A DNA stretch of 14,306 nucleotides from Lunasporangiospora selenospora (GCA_015680635.1 JAABOA010000496.1:1-14306), one strand, 5' to 3'. Shown: positions 1-9,365, numbered from the stretch's first letter. Numbers and translations: made by a program. Notes: a model not told the origin generated them from the letters alone.

Positions 1-57
1 AAAAAAAAAAAAAAAACTTTTCCACAAGTACACAACGACTGGTACCAAGGACTTCTG

Positions 58-73
58 TAATAATATATTATTA
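58..73. repeat. 16-bp perfect AT palindrome 3' of the ABC transporter
   Basis: The sequence TAATAATATATTATTA equals its own reverse complement. It lies about 75-90 bases past the transporter stop codon. AT-rich UAUAUA-like sequences are common 3'-end efficiency elements in fungi, so a role in 3'-end formation is plausible but not shown. No canonical AATAAA was seen on this strand between the stop and the window edge. A run of 16 A occupies 1-16. Confidence 0.5.
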
Positions 74-145
74 TTTTTTAAAAAACATATGAAAACGAGG
101 GATGACAGGTGATAAGATGTAGTTTTTACGAAAGGGGAGTCTATT

Positions 146-3100
146 TTAAACATTGTTGCTTTGCGAAGCCAGGCCGTAAAAGATGCTCTCTTTGTTCTTC
201 AACAAGATCTCGGGGGACTCAAATTCGGCAATCTTGCCTGCGTCCAGGACTAGAATTCTGTCACTGTCCATGATGGTGTGAATTCGATGGGCGATGGTGA
301 GGATGGTCACATTCTGGAACTCTCGTCGAAGGGCACGCTGAATCGCATTGTCCGTCTCGACATCGATTGCAGCCGTCGCCTCGTCCAGACAGAGGATCTT
401 GGTCTTATTTTTCTTGAGCATGGCTCGTGCCAGACTCATAAGCTGCCGTTGACCAAGCGACATGTTCTCGCCTCCATTCTCGATAGTTGTGGATAGGCCA
501 TCTGCCAAGGTCGCGATATATCCCTTGATAGAGGCCGACTCAAGCGCGGACCAAATTTCGACATCCTTATATTCGTTGAATGGGTCAAGGTTTGCTCGGA
601 CAGTGTCTCCAAACAAGAAGGGGTCCTGAGGAATGATCATTAGCCGAGATCGGAGCTCCATCAGACCCAGGGTTGAGATATCCACCCCATCAATTTCAAT
701 TGATCCTTCAGTTGCCTCAATGATCCGGAAAAGAGCCATTGTAACACTTGACTTTCCCGCACCTGTGCGACCGACGACACCAATTCGCTCTCCAGGACGG
801 ATGTTCAGGTCGAGTTGTCTCAGGACCGGATCAAGACCCTCGCGATATTTGGTTGAGTAACCGTGGAAAGTAATCTGTCCTTGACTTGGCCAGTTCTTGT
901 CTGTCTTTGAATCGGGGATCTCATCGGGGGCTTCGGAAGGAAGTTGAGAGTATTCACGCACACGTTCAATCGAAACTGCAGATGTCTCGAGCTGACAGCT
1001 GGTTGCGAGGAATCGGTTCATAACCATAGTCAACGATCCGATTTGACTGAGTACAATCGAGTAAATACCCGCCTGGACTGACTCGCGCTGGAGAACTGCC
1101 AGCAACGAGACAATGCAGAGGATAAAAGTGCTCAGTTGGTCTAGCATCACTGCCAGCCATCGAGTCGTCGCGTTGTTCAGATATCCCGTTTGTTGAGAGC
1201 GATCTAGCATTGTTGTCGCATCGACGGAGAGTCGATCGGATGCCTCATATGCACGAATAGTTACCAATCCGGCCAGTGTCTCACCAAAGTGTGCATACAA
1301 TGGTGAGCGAGCGGCAGAGTCTAGTCGTTTGATCTCTCGGGACGAAATCAAGTAGAATCCACCGAGCCAGAAATACACAACTCCAACAGGGAGCAGAATG
1401 ATCGCGAAATAAGGCGTCGCAGCGACGCAAAATCCGAGGATCATAAGCAAGTTCAAGGTAATAAAGGTCAAGTTCAAGAAGCATAGTGGAATCTCGAAAT
1501 CAATGGCAGTAATGTCGTGTGAGAACCTGTTGCCAGATGAGGTCACGTCGAAGAAGCTCATCGGCGATCGGATCATTGGCCCCAACATGGCGCTATGAAG
1601 CAAGCGGGACGAACGTTGTGCCATTACCAGCATCGAGACAACGATCTCGAAAAGCAACATCAGGGTTGAGGACATGACCCAGCCAGAGTAAGTCGATATC
1701 CAGTAATTGGTTGTGTGCTTTGGTGCCAGAGACGCGTTGTCATTTCCCCATCTCTGAAGCCAAAGTTGGGACCCCATTTCGATGGCAATGAAGCTGACAC
1801 TAACCATCAAGTACGGGATTAAACTCCAGCCAAGCTTGCTTAAGAAGAACTTGTACACAGTCCATCCAACCCTGCCTTGGGCAACCACCTCGTCGTTCAC
1901 TTCATCCGTTTCGTCAAGGTTAATCTGGTGGCCATCCTCCTGGCGCTTGGAAGATTTGTTGCGGTGATAGGTTGGTCGCTTAGTTGGTCCAGCTGGACGG
2001 GTCTCCTCTGTTTTCTTGCCTTGTTCCCCAACTGACACATCCTTTTGAAGGGGGTTCTCTTCTGGTTCAGTTTCGTCCTCGTCGGTCGAGTCAATGTCCA
2101 GGCCGTCAAAGTCATCATCAGGATCAATCTTGTCTTGAACCTGTAGGGTATCTTCTTTCCCGACAACGGTCTTGCTCTCTTGGACGAGCTTGTACAAGTC
2201 ACCTTGTTCATTTCGGATCAATTGCTCGTAGGAACCATCTTCTGAGATTCTCCCAGCCTTGATAACAACCAATTGGTCGACTTGATGGAGATGAGAGACA
2301 CCGTTTGTGACGAGAATGCGAGTCTTGTTTGCCAGAATTTGTTGGAATGCATGTTCGAAAATATGCTTGTCAACATGAGCATCAACGGCCGACAGAGGAT
2401 CATCAAAGATATAGACGTCTGCGTCTGCGTAGACAGCACGAGCAATTGAAACGCGTTGCTTTTGTCCACCTGAAAGACTGATACCCTATTTAATTGGTAA
2501 AAGGAAGTGAAGGGGGGGGGGGGAGAAGTGTTAGACAATCAATGTTTTCTCAAGTCTTCTTTTATCAATCCAGTCAGACTTTGTATGTTTCTTACCTTTT
2601 CGCCGATAACTGTACGGTCGCCATTAATGAGCATCTTAAAGTCAGGGATCAGGGCGCAGGCGCGAACAGTGTTCATGTACCGTTCCCGATCGAAAGGTCG
2701 ACCAAACAGGATATTATTCCGTACAGTGTCATTCAGAATCCAGGCAGACTGAGCAACATAGGCCAGGGATCCAAACGAACGAACATTTCCCGAGTATTTG
2801 TACATTTCACCCAGCAACGCTGCCACAAAGGATGATTTGCCCTCGCCAACTCGACCCACCACTGCAGTGAGAGATCCTCGCTTGACCTGAAGTTGGATAT
2901 CGTGCAAGACCGGTCCAAAGCTATCGCGCATTCCTTCTTTATCCGTTTCAGTGCTGGTAGAGTCAGCATCCGAAGACCCAACAGCTGCCCCTCCATCCAG
3001 AGGTCCTGAATTTGTGCTCTCATCCTTTGGTTGAGTTTTCTTTTCAGTTGCTTTCTTGTTCTTATCCTTGGCCTCTTTCTTGGCCTTATCCTTGGCCTCC

Positions 3101-5559
3101 TTCTCACGTTTCTCTGCAAGAGCCTCGATGGCTGCTGGGGTATACCATCCGAAGGTACCATTTTCAATCTCGAACGCATAATCGGATGAGTTTGAATCCT
3201 TGTTCCGGACGACATTCTTGACTTCAATCTCTTCAGACTGCAAAAAGGACTCGAGGCGGTCAAATGCAACCTTTCCAGAGACAATGTTCGAGACTGCGTC
3301 CGAGATCAGCCAGACTGGTCCATCAATCATGTTGATCAAGGTGATTGTCGTAAAGATTCTCTCAGTATCCAGGGGGTTCTCGGGCTTTGCAATCAACGTG
3401 TAGACGGACAGTGTTGTAAGGATCGCAAAGGGTGCGATCGAGTTCATAAGTGTGGTGACAGCTGTGAGCCATGAAAAGAAAAGTCGGAGCTCCTTCAACT
3501 GTTGGGCGCGTGAATTCGAGATCTTGTCTGCAAAGTATCGTTCCCATGCATAAAGCTTGACAGCTTTGATAGAGTTGACCAGCTCCGTAATCAACTTCAT
3601 CCGATGGTCCGAGTGTTTCATCATCAGCTTCTGGTGTTTACCAATAACTGGTGCCCCAGCGGCATTGATCATGATAATGACAATGATTACGCCCACACTA
3701 GCAAAGATGGCATATTGTACCAAGTCGTAGAGCAACACAACTGCAATGGTGATCTCGAGAAGACTGCTCCAAAAGTAGTGAATAACCTGGAACAAGGCCA
3801 CGACCTTGTCCACATCTGCACTCATATGGTTGACGATCGCGCCCATTCCTTCTTGGCGAGTAGTTGTGCTCAGTCGGAGGGACTTGCGGTAGATCAGGTT
3901 GACAAGCACACCACGAGCTTTCAGACTCGTGTTGAAACAAATGTTGCGGAACTGGGCATCAAAGAGCGAGGCCAGGACAGACGAGACCAAGATGGCAATC
4001 AAGAGACCATATCCAATCCAGACTTCCTGAGGAGCGTACTTGTCCTCGGGCTTGCCATCCTTGCTGTAACTGCTCATGAACCCAATCATTTTCTTGAACA
4101 GGATTGGGCGAACATACGCGGTAGCGATATAGAGCAAACGAGGGATGGCTGCAGATAAGAGGCCCCATCCGACAGTATACATGATGATGCCAGATAGACT
4201 GAAGTAGCTCTTGGGGTCCTTTTTACCCTTGTTATCCTTGGCCTGGCGCTTTTCGTCAGTGATCTCTTCTTGAACCTTTCGTGCTTCCTCTTTCTGCCTT
4301 GCGATGGCCTCATCAGCGTCGAGCTTCGCCTTGGTTGTAATGTACAGAGGATATGAGAGCAGCTTTGGATGGAGACTCCAGATATCCTCCATTTTCAGTG
4401 CCTTCTTCTTTCCCAGTCTCAGGAGAGGCAGTAGCCAAAGGAACGAAATACGGGCAAAGAAGTTGGCCCAAGGTTCAGGAGAGGGGTTGGATTGGGAGGG
4501 GGCGATGACCAGTTTCTCGAGGTCATTATCACCATGATCCAATCCTTGGAGATAGGCTGGGAGGTTGTTTGGGCCTTGGTTACGACGGGAGAGGGTGGTC
4601 TTGCGGTGGGGTTTAGGAATGTTCTCAAGAGCAAAGACTAGAAAGGAGATCACGGTGAAGCAAAGTTTGAGCGCTGCCTCAGAGCCATGGTCAAATCCTT
4701 TCTCCTCGATCCAAAGACGAGTAGGGAAAATGGAAAACAGCGACGTTGAAAGCCAGTAGAGGGTGAGGATTGTTGACGGATGAAGCATGTTGAAATGCTC
4801 AAAGTGATGAAGAGCCACCGCTCCGAGCTAAAACGGTGAAGCAACAGAGTTCAGAACAGAGCTCGATTTGGTTAGGAAGCGATGGTCATGTCTGACAGTT
4901 GTGACTCTCCTGCCCTGAAAAAGAGCCCGAGGCAAGCGAATGAAAATCAAAGTAACACGCGACGCTGCCCACTCAAAACCTTAATGGCTTCAAGAAGTGG
5001 CGATGCAAGATCGAGAGGGTGTATAAACAATCCCCTCTTTGGAAAGAAGATGAAGGACAACAGAGCCGAAAGGGCATAAATTGTGGTGTGTGAAAACCTG
5101 TTGCCCTCTTTTTACTCCTCCTCGCCCAATTTGACTTACCATGGAGACAATTGAAATAATCGTACTGATCAGGGTAGAGGATGGGTATTCTTCGTTCGAG
5201 GTCAGTCTCGCCAGGAACGTAATCTGGATGACAAGTGCTACAATTGCCAGGGCAAACTTGATGGCATAGGCCGGATTTATGCGGACGCCTTCTAACCGGT
5301 GCTTGGAAATCACTTTGTACAGCCGTGGCGATATTGCTAAAAGAAGAACCAAGCTTGGGAGCAAGGTAATCACACTGAAGTTTCAATGCAGAGAACAATA
5401 TTTGATAAGTTACCACATGGACTTTAAGGGGGTGGGCAAAGAAAAAAAAAAGAGGCTGTTTCATAGGCTAGAGACTTGCCTGTCCTGGAAGCATTGAGTA
5501 AAGTCCAAGGACCGGTGGCTGCTAAAGACACCCCAGCCTTCACTGTCGCAAAATGTCAT
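146..5559 (-). CDS. ABCC/MRP-type full ABC transporter (YCF1-like), four exons
   Basis: Exons read 5559-5480, 5374-5140, 4827-2596 and 2485-146, giving 1628 residues, the usual size for full ABCC pumps, which export or send to the vacuole glutathione and other conjugates. The start fits the family: an EGWG motif and DFTQCFQD (residues 19-26) lead into TM1. TMD0 has five membrane segments (about 28-44, 65-82, 93-112, 124-144, 157-173). TMD1 spans about 320-620. NBD1 has Walker A GRVGEGKSS (763-771), Q-loop Gln798, LSGGQ (853-857) and Walker B ending in Asp-Asp (873-878), as normal for ABCC. An acidic linker (950-1050) precedes TMD2. NBD2 has GRTGAGKSS (1421-1429), Gln1469, MSLGQ (1524-1528), ILCLDE (1546-1551) and His1582. 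Oddities are a 60-residue charged insertion in NBD1 (676-736), a short gap in TMD2 and a GC splice donor. Family assignment is very secure; substrate and membrane (vacuole or plasma membrane) are inferred only. Confidence 0.95.
2486..2595 (-). other. Intron 3 of the ABC transporter
   Basis: This 110-base phase-0 intron has donor GTAAGA, branch site CTAAC at 2530-2534 and acceptor AAATAG. It separates the VIGEK and GISLSGGQKQR segments just before the NBD1 signature motif. Between the branch site and acceptor the transcript carries a run of 12 C (2512-2523). Confidence 0.92.
4828..5139 (-). other. Intron 2 of the ABC transporter
   Basis: This 312-base phase-0 intron has donor GTAAGT after an ATG codon and acceptor TTTTAG, with a CTAAC branch site at 4871-4875. 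It falls in TM3 of TMD0. Joining Met105 to LGAVALHHFEHF restores the family pattern at TM3-TM4. It is three times longer than the other two introns; I saw no second gene or structured RNA inside it. Confidence 0.88.
5375..5479 (-). other. Intron 1 of the ABC transporter (GC-AG type)
   Basis: This 105-base intron starts with GCAAGT after exon sequence GGACAG and ends in TTCAG. Splicing joins AG to T to make Ser27 and restores the family N-terminus (DFTQCFQDS followed by the hydrophobic TM1). No GT donor nearby keeps the frame. A possible branch site (GTAAC on the minus strand) lies at 5409-5413. Confidence 0.85.
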
Positions 5560-5760
5560 TTTAGTAATCCGCCCGCCTTTTGGCAAAGGTATTGGGGTGA
5601 AAAAAGAGAAAAGAGTTGAGAGACGGTCAAAAGATGCACGGGGAGGAAGAAGAAGAAGAAAAAAGCGTTGAAGAATGAACTGTAAGGCAAAGAGAGATGA
5701 AGAGGGGGATTGGCCTCATTTTTATCTCTTTCTTCGTTTTCTTCCTCCGAGCTTTGTACG
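5560..5760 (-). promoter_or_regulatory. Leader and promoter region of the ABC transporter
   Basis: Read on the minus strand, the 130 bases before the start codon are strongly pyrimidine-rich (including a CTT run complementary to 5648-5662), as is typical of fungal leaders. A weak TATA-like GATAAAAA lies at about 5719-5726, some 160 bases from the ATG. The ATG at 5559-5557 has A at -3 or nearby and is the first in frame. Transcription start is not determined. Confidence 0.4.
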
Positions 5761-5909
5761 CTCTGGAGATGGATATTCGAGCGACCCTTGTGTCGTGGGA
5801 GGGGAGACCAAAAGAGCAAAAATCCGCAGCCACTCAGGGAGCGCGTAAAATTCCCTGGAGAGAGAGCATCAAACCTTATACACTATTCACGCCGCGGTCG
5901 AAATAAACA

Positions 5910-5939
5910 CACAGAGAATGGTGAGTATCACTCTCTGTG
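5910..5939. repeat. Imperfect inverted repeat (8 + 4 bp stem)
   Basis: CACAGAGA (5910-5917) pairs with TCTCTGTG (5932-5939), and inside it GTGA (5921-5924) pairs with TCAC (5928-5931), leaving a 3-base bulge ATG and a 3-base loop. It lies about 350 bases upstream of the transporter start. It could be a binding site for a dimeric factor or an RNA hairpin; function unknown. Confidence 0.6.
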
Positions 5940-6226
5940 GAACCTTGGCACTTCTTGGCAGACGTGCTTGACTACCTTTCTTTTTTTTCTGCGGGATTAC
6001 ATGTACTGTCAACAGTGCAGATGCTTCATCGTTTCTATATCGGGTCTGTTTCCACATTTTCTTGTACAATACAGCGACTTTGAGAACACTGCGGCCTGGA
6101 CTAAGTAGAGTGTACACGCCAAGCCCAATAGAATACACAGCATTGAACGGACCCTTTCCGAGGAAGGGAAGTCGACAATCATGTCCGGACTATCCAAGTA
6201 GAAACAAGTGTGTGACTCTTGACGCC

Positions 6227-6245
6227 TTTTTTTTTTTTTTTTTTT
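6227..6245. repeat. T19 homopolymer run
   Basis: Nineteen consecutive T on the plus strand open a long pyrimidine-rich segment in the intergenic region. No target-site duplication or transposon sequence was seen beside it. Confidence 0.9.
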
Positions 6246-6903
6246 ACTGGCTTCACTCCTTTCTCGATCTCATCGTTTTCAATCGCTTCACTTGTCTTTT
6301 TCTTTTATCTCTTTCTTTTCATCCCATTGTTCAGCTGGAAGTACTCCTATTATATGAATTTACCTCTAGTATGCGCACTATTCCTTTTTCGAGGGTGCCG
6401 TCTAACACTCAGAGAGAGCATTATTTACGAACAACATGCTGGTTTCTCATTATCTGTGTAGACACGGGTGACATTGTCACCATTTATCTCGACTAACGTT
6501 GAGCCAGAGCTTCCGCTGCCTTGGCGGACCAATTGTTAGTCACTACCATGATGCAAAAGATGGCAAACTAGCTAGCCCGAGGTCTCTCCTTCCTCCTCTC
6601 CTTTGGCAAATAATTATATCCCTTTCTCGTGACGAGCTTGTTTCTTTCACATTTTCGATCGCGTGAGTTGAAAGGGTATTTGTGGTTTCTTAATTCAAGA
6701 GAAATGTCTCGGGTATCTCCCTAGACGAGAAGAAAAGAGTGTAACTGTCTGTATTGTTCTTGGTACAACTCTGGATAATAGCACTGCTTTCTCAATTCGT
6801 TTCATAAATGGTTTCTTTAATCTCCTAGAAATATAGAAGCTAGCGTTGAATGTAGGTGGTATCTCGCATGCCATACTTTCTTCAGAGTCGCAGTAGGTAA
6901 TGC

Positions 6904-6909
6904 TTTATT
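6904..6909 (-). terminator. AATAAA poly(A) signal of the 5-phosphatase gene
   Basis: On the minus strand AATAAA occurs about 95 bases after the phosphatase stop codon, a normal distance for a fungal 3' UTR. The cleavage site itself cannot be placed from the sequence. Confidence 0.6.
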
Positions 6910-7002
6910 AGGTGTTGAGTGTAAAGGTGTTCGAAATGACCAGGTAATTGGTGGAGGATAAGGCCCTCTTCCCAGCCTTTTGCATGGATCCAATTTTTTT
7001 TT

Positions 7003-9036
7003 TCACCAGCCTTGCAAGAGTCGTCGGATAGCCACAAACAATCCAATGAAAATGGCTCCTCCAAGTACCAAGAATCCCCAACGTAAAAAGTGCCCGACAA
7101 TAGTTGTCAGTTTCTTGCCAATCCACTTCTTGTGCTTCCAAGCCTGATCAATACCATAGGGACTTGGCTCCTGCAATGTCGCCAGGTTCTGAGGCAAAAG
7201 TGTGAAGAGAGCCGAGACTGGCTTATGATCCGAACTCTTGTAAATTGGGTGTGATGTATAATAATGAATCAACAATGGACTCTTTGTCGAGGTACTATTC
7301 ACCATCAAGGTCGAAGCTGGAGACTGAGTAAATGGAGCCTGTGGTGCTTGAGCTGACTGCTGCTGGGGTGATTGACCATAGCTGTTCCGCGAGGAGATCG
7401 TCCCAGAGGGGCTAGGAGACACAGCTGTCGAGAGTGGCGAACGGTAGTGGGGAGGTGCACCAAAGTCACTGCCCGAACAAGGTAGGGTATCATGACCAGG
7501 CTCAGCTGTCAGCACTGTATTCGGAGACTGGAACATGCCTGGATGGATGGGTATGCGGGTGCTTCCCTTCTTTGATAGACTCGTGAACGTGCCTCGGGAC
7601 TTGGACCCCGTCCAGGGCCCTGGATTCATCGATGCCTGGCGAGAGTGTGCCGCGCTACGCCATCCTGTTGGCTCTAACGGCAGTCTGCCTTGGCCCATTC
7701 CTTGAGAATGCTCATCCCACGCATCAAGTTCATCCTCCTTGTCCTCATCATAGCTCGATGGATCCCGGGGATGCACAAACCAAAGTACTCTGTCCGTCCA
7801 GGCGGGAACACGTTTTCCAATATCGTACTGGTTCGTTCCTTTTTTGAACTTGTATGTTGGGGCAAATGCCAGGGGGGCCTCATGGAACCCGCGGAATACG
7901 TTTAGGGTCTTTCGCTGGGCAGAGAGTTGGTCGTGACTGTAAAGCTGTCTAAAGTAGCCCTGGTTGATCGTGTGCACAATGTCGGACACTGTCATGTCAG
8001 GGGGTGTTGACTGAGATAAGAGGTCCTGAGGATGCTTTGGCGCAGGGGTCTTTTTTTGTTTGAGCGATCCATCCGACTGAGCGAGGTCAAGGCGGTAATT
8101 GAGGTCACCCGCCCAAAAGATGTAGTCACAGGAAAAAATGGATTCCTCCCACTGAACGGGCCGCTTCGTGCGAGAGCCTCTCCGCGAATGACGTCCATTC
8201 AAGCCCTTCTTACGCTGGCCATATCCGGAATTGGGCAAGAGCGGCCGGGTGTCGTTCTCTGGCTGAAAGGACTCTTGTGAGTCCTCGGCATCATTAGGCA
8301 AGTCAAGCGAGGACCTTGCTGAGCTGGAAGAAAGGCGTTCCTGATACTCAAAGACGGCACCTTCAACTTGATTCTCACTGTCATTAATAAAGACCATCCG
8401 TCGACAAATGGCCATATAGTCGTCATTTCTCCGCTTGATGTTCTTCAGGTGTGCACTCAGGTGAGCATTGATAAAGCAGATATCAAAGGCCGAGCGCAGG
8501 CTGGTAGCAGTGACTGGAAGTCTGATGGAGAGTCGAGTTGCAATGGCACCCTTGTTGCCCATACCTGCGGGGCCAGTGCCTACAGCAGCGCTCGAGACGT
8601 TCTCGATGTATTCGGTCATGTTCCCGTCTCGGGTAAGGATGAAGAGGATCAGGCCCACTTGTGCTGTCTGGGAGATGAGTGTGAATCGAAACCCCGGACA
8701 GGTCCGGTGCAAGGTCCTAAGGATGGCCTTGCCAAGACCGTCGATCTTTTGGCGGATATTGTAGGTGCCATGGATAAAGGCGTCGGGGTAGGGAACGAAT
8801 TCTTGGAGAGCAATGGCGACGATATCGGGCATGATGGGTGCCGAAACAATCGTCGTGAACGATGCCGAGTCGGCAGTAGTAGCATCGACAGGGCTCGCAG
8901 GAGCATCCCCACCCACGGAGGAGGAGAGGGATGGGTGGGTGGCAAGCCAGTCAGAGAGGTCCTGCTCGATGGGCCTCTGGCTCATGTTGAATGTGCCGAC
9001 GAGGATGACGGGCTGGTGCTGTGGGGCGGGAGCCAT
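7003..9036 (-). CDS. Tail-anchored inositol polyphosphate 5-phosphatase (Inp54-like)
   Basis: The product has 677 residues and no intron. It hydrolyses the 5-phosphate of phosphoinositides such as PI(4,5)P2. The catalytic domain starts almost at the N-terminus (GTFNMSQR, 14-21). Family motifs follow in order: DIVAIALQE with metal-binding Glu79, GMGNKG (158-163), FINAHLSAHL (188-197), the WAGDLNYRLD motif (308-317), PAWTDRVLW (411-419) and SDHKPVSALF (602-611). Two polar, probably disordered insertions interrupt it (about 233-298 and 424-590). The C-terminus has one hydrophobic segment (about 651-670) followed by RRLLQGW, the plan of a tail anchor. Yeast Inp54p is held on the ER in this way, so an ER location with a cytosolic catalytic domain is likely. 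The protein is much longer than Inp54p. No SAC, RhoGAP or SH2 domain is present. The start ATG has G at +4 and is preceded by a CT-rich leader. Enzyme class is very secure; substrate choice and membrane are inferred. Confidence 0.93.
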   Translation of the reverse strand: MAPAPQHQPVILVGTFNMSQRPIEQDLSDWLATHPSLSSSVGGDAPASPVDATTADSASFTTIVSAPIMPDIVAIALQEFVPYPDAFIHGTYNIRQKIDGLGKAILRTLHRTCPGFRFTLISQTAQVGLILFILTRDGNMTEYIENVSSAAVGTGPAGMGNKGAIATRLSIRLPVTATSLRSAFDICFINAHLSAHLKNIKRRNDDYMAICRRMVFINDSENQVEGAVFEYQERLSSSSARSSLDLPNDAEDSQESFQPENDTRPLLPNSGYGQRKKGLNGRHSRRGSRTKRPVQWEESIFSCDYIFWAGDLNYRLDLAQSDGSLKQKKTPAPKHPQDLLSQSTPPDMTVSDIVHTINQGYFRQLYSHDQLSAQRKTLNVFRGFHEAPLAFAPTYKFKKGTNQYDIGKRVPAWTDRVLWFVHPRDPSSYDEDKEDELDAWDEHSQGMGQGRLPLEPTGWRSAAHSRQASMNPGPWTGSKSRGTFTSLSKKGSTRIPIHPGMFQSPNTVLTAEPGHDTLPCSGSDFGAPPHYRSPLSTAVSPSPSGTISSRNSYGQSPQQQSAQAPQAPFTQSPASTLMVNSTSTKSPLLIHYYTSHPIYKSSDHKPVSALFTLLPQNLATLQEPSPYGIDQAWKHKKWIGKKLTTIVGHFLRWGFLVLGGAIFIGLFVAIRRLLQGW

Positions 9037-9230
9037 GATGGATGGAGGAGAGGACAGGGGATGAGAGAATGTTGCGAATGCAGATCCAGGGCCGGAGAGG
9101 GTCAGGAGAGGGGATCAGGCGGAGGCGCGGAAGAAGCGAATGGGGCGAAGAGGAGACACAACGGGCAGCGGACGAGACGGGAGAGGTGAGAAAAAGCAAA
9201 GGAGGAATATCTTTGGCTGGTTGCTTGGCT
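9037..9230 (-). promoter_or_regulatory. Promoter and CT-rich leader of the 5-phosphatase gene
   Basis: The minus strand upstream of 9036 is rich in C and T, as expected for a fungal leader. I found no convincing TATA or CCAAT element on that strand, so the start of transcription is unknown. Confidence 0.35.
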
Positions 9231-9339
9231 CATCGCATAAATCATCCCCCTTGCGGTGCACTGGGCACGCATCTCACTGGAATGGTCCACAGCCCCATCA
9301 GCCCATTCCATGGGGGGGACCAAATCACTGCTTCCGGTC

Positions 9340-9365
9340 CCAGTCCAGGGTCAGGTCTGGACTGG
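9340..9365. repeat. Perfect 9-bp inverted repeat, 8-base spacer
   Basis: CCAGTCCAG (9340-9348) and CTGGACTGG (9357-9365) are exact reverse complements. The site lies about 300 bases upstream of the phosphatase start in the divergent intergenic region, which suits a dimeric transcription-factor site, but no known motif is recognised. Confidence 0.65.

Larger units (their letters stand above)
5761..6900. other. Intergenic stretch without a recognisable gene
   Basis: About 1.1 kb lies between the transporter promoter and the 3' end of the phosphatase gene. Short open frames are present on both strands, but none has recognisable protein features. It contains a strong imperfect hairpin (5910-5939), a run of 19 T (6227-6245) and a pyrimidine-rich segment (about 6227-6336) ending in TTCAG. 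A weak possibility of a spliced plus-strand transcript is noted among the findings. Confidence 0.6.

Noticed and set aside
2539-2595. Read-through C-terminus of the transporter's third exon as a half-transporter end
   Set aside because: It would end before the NBD1 signature motif, while splicing at 2595/2486 restores the complete NBD1 and second half in frame.
5710-6108. 132-codon plus-strand open frame
   Set aside because: It overlaps the transporter promoter, has no family feature and starts inside pyrimidine-rich sequence.
8368-9189. 273-codon plus-strand open frame
   Set aside because: It lies antisense to the 5-phosphatase, whose catalytic motifs are unmistakable; its composition follows from the opposite strand and shows no family feature.
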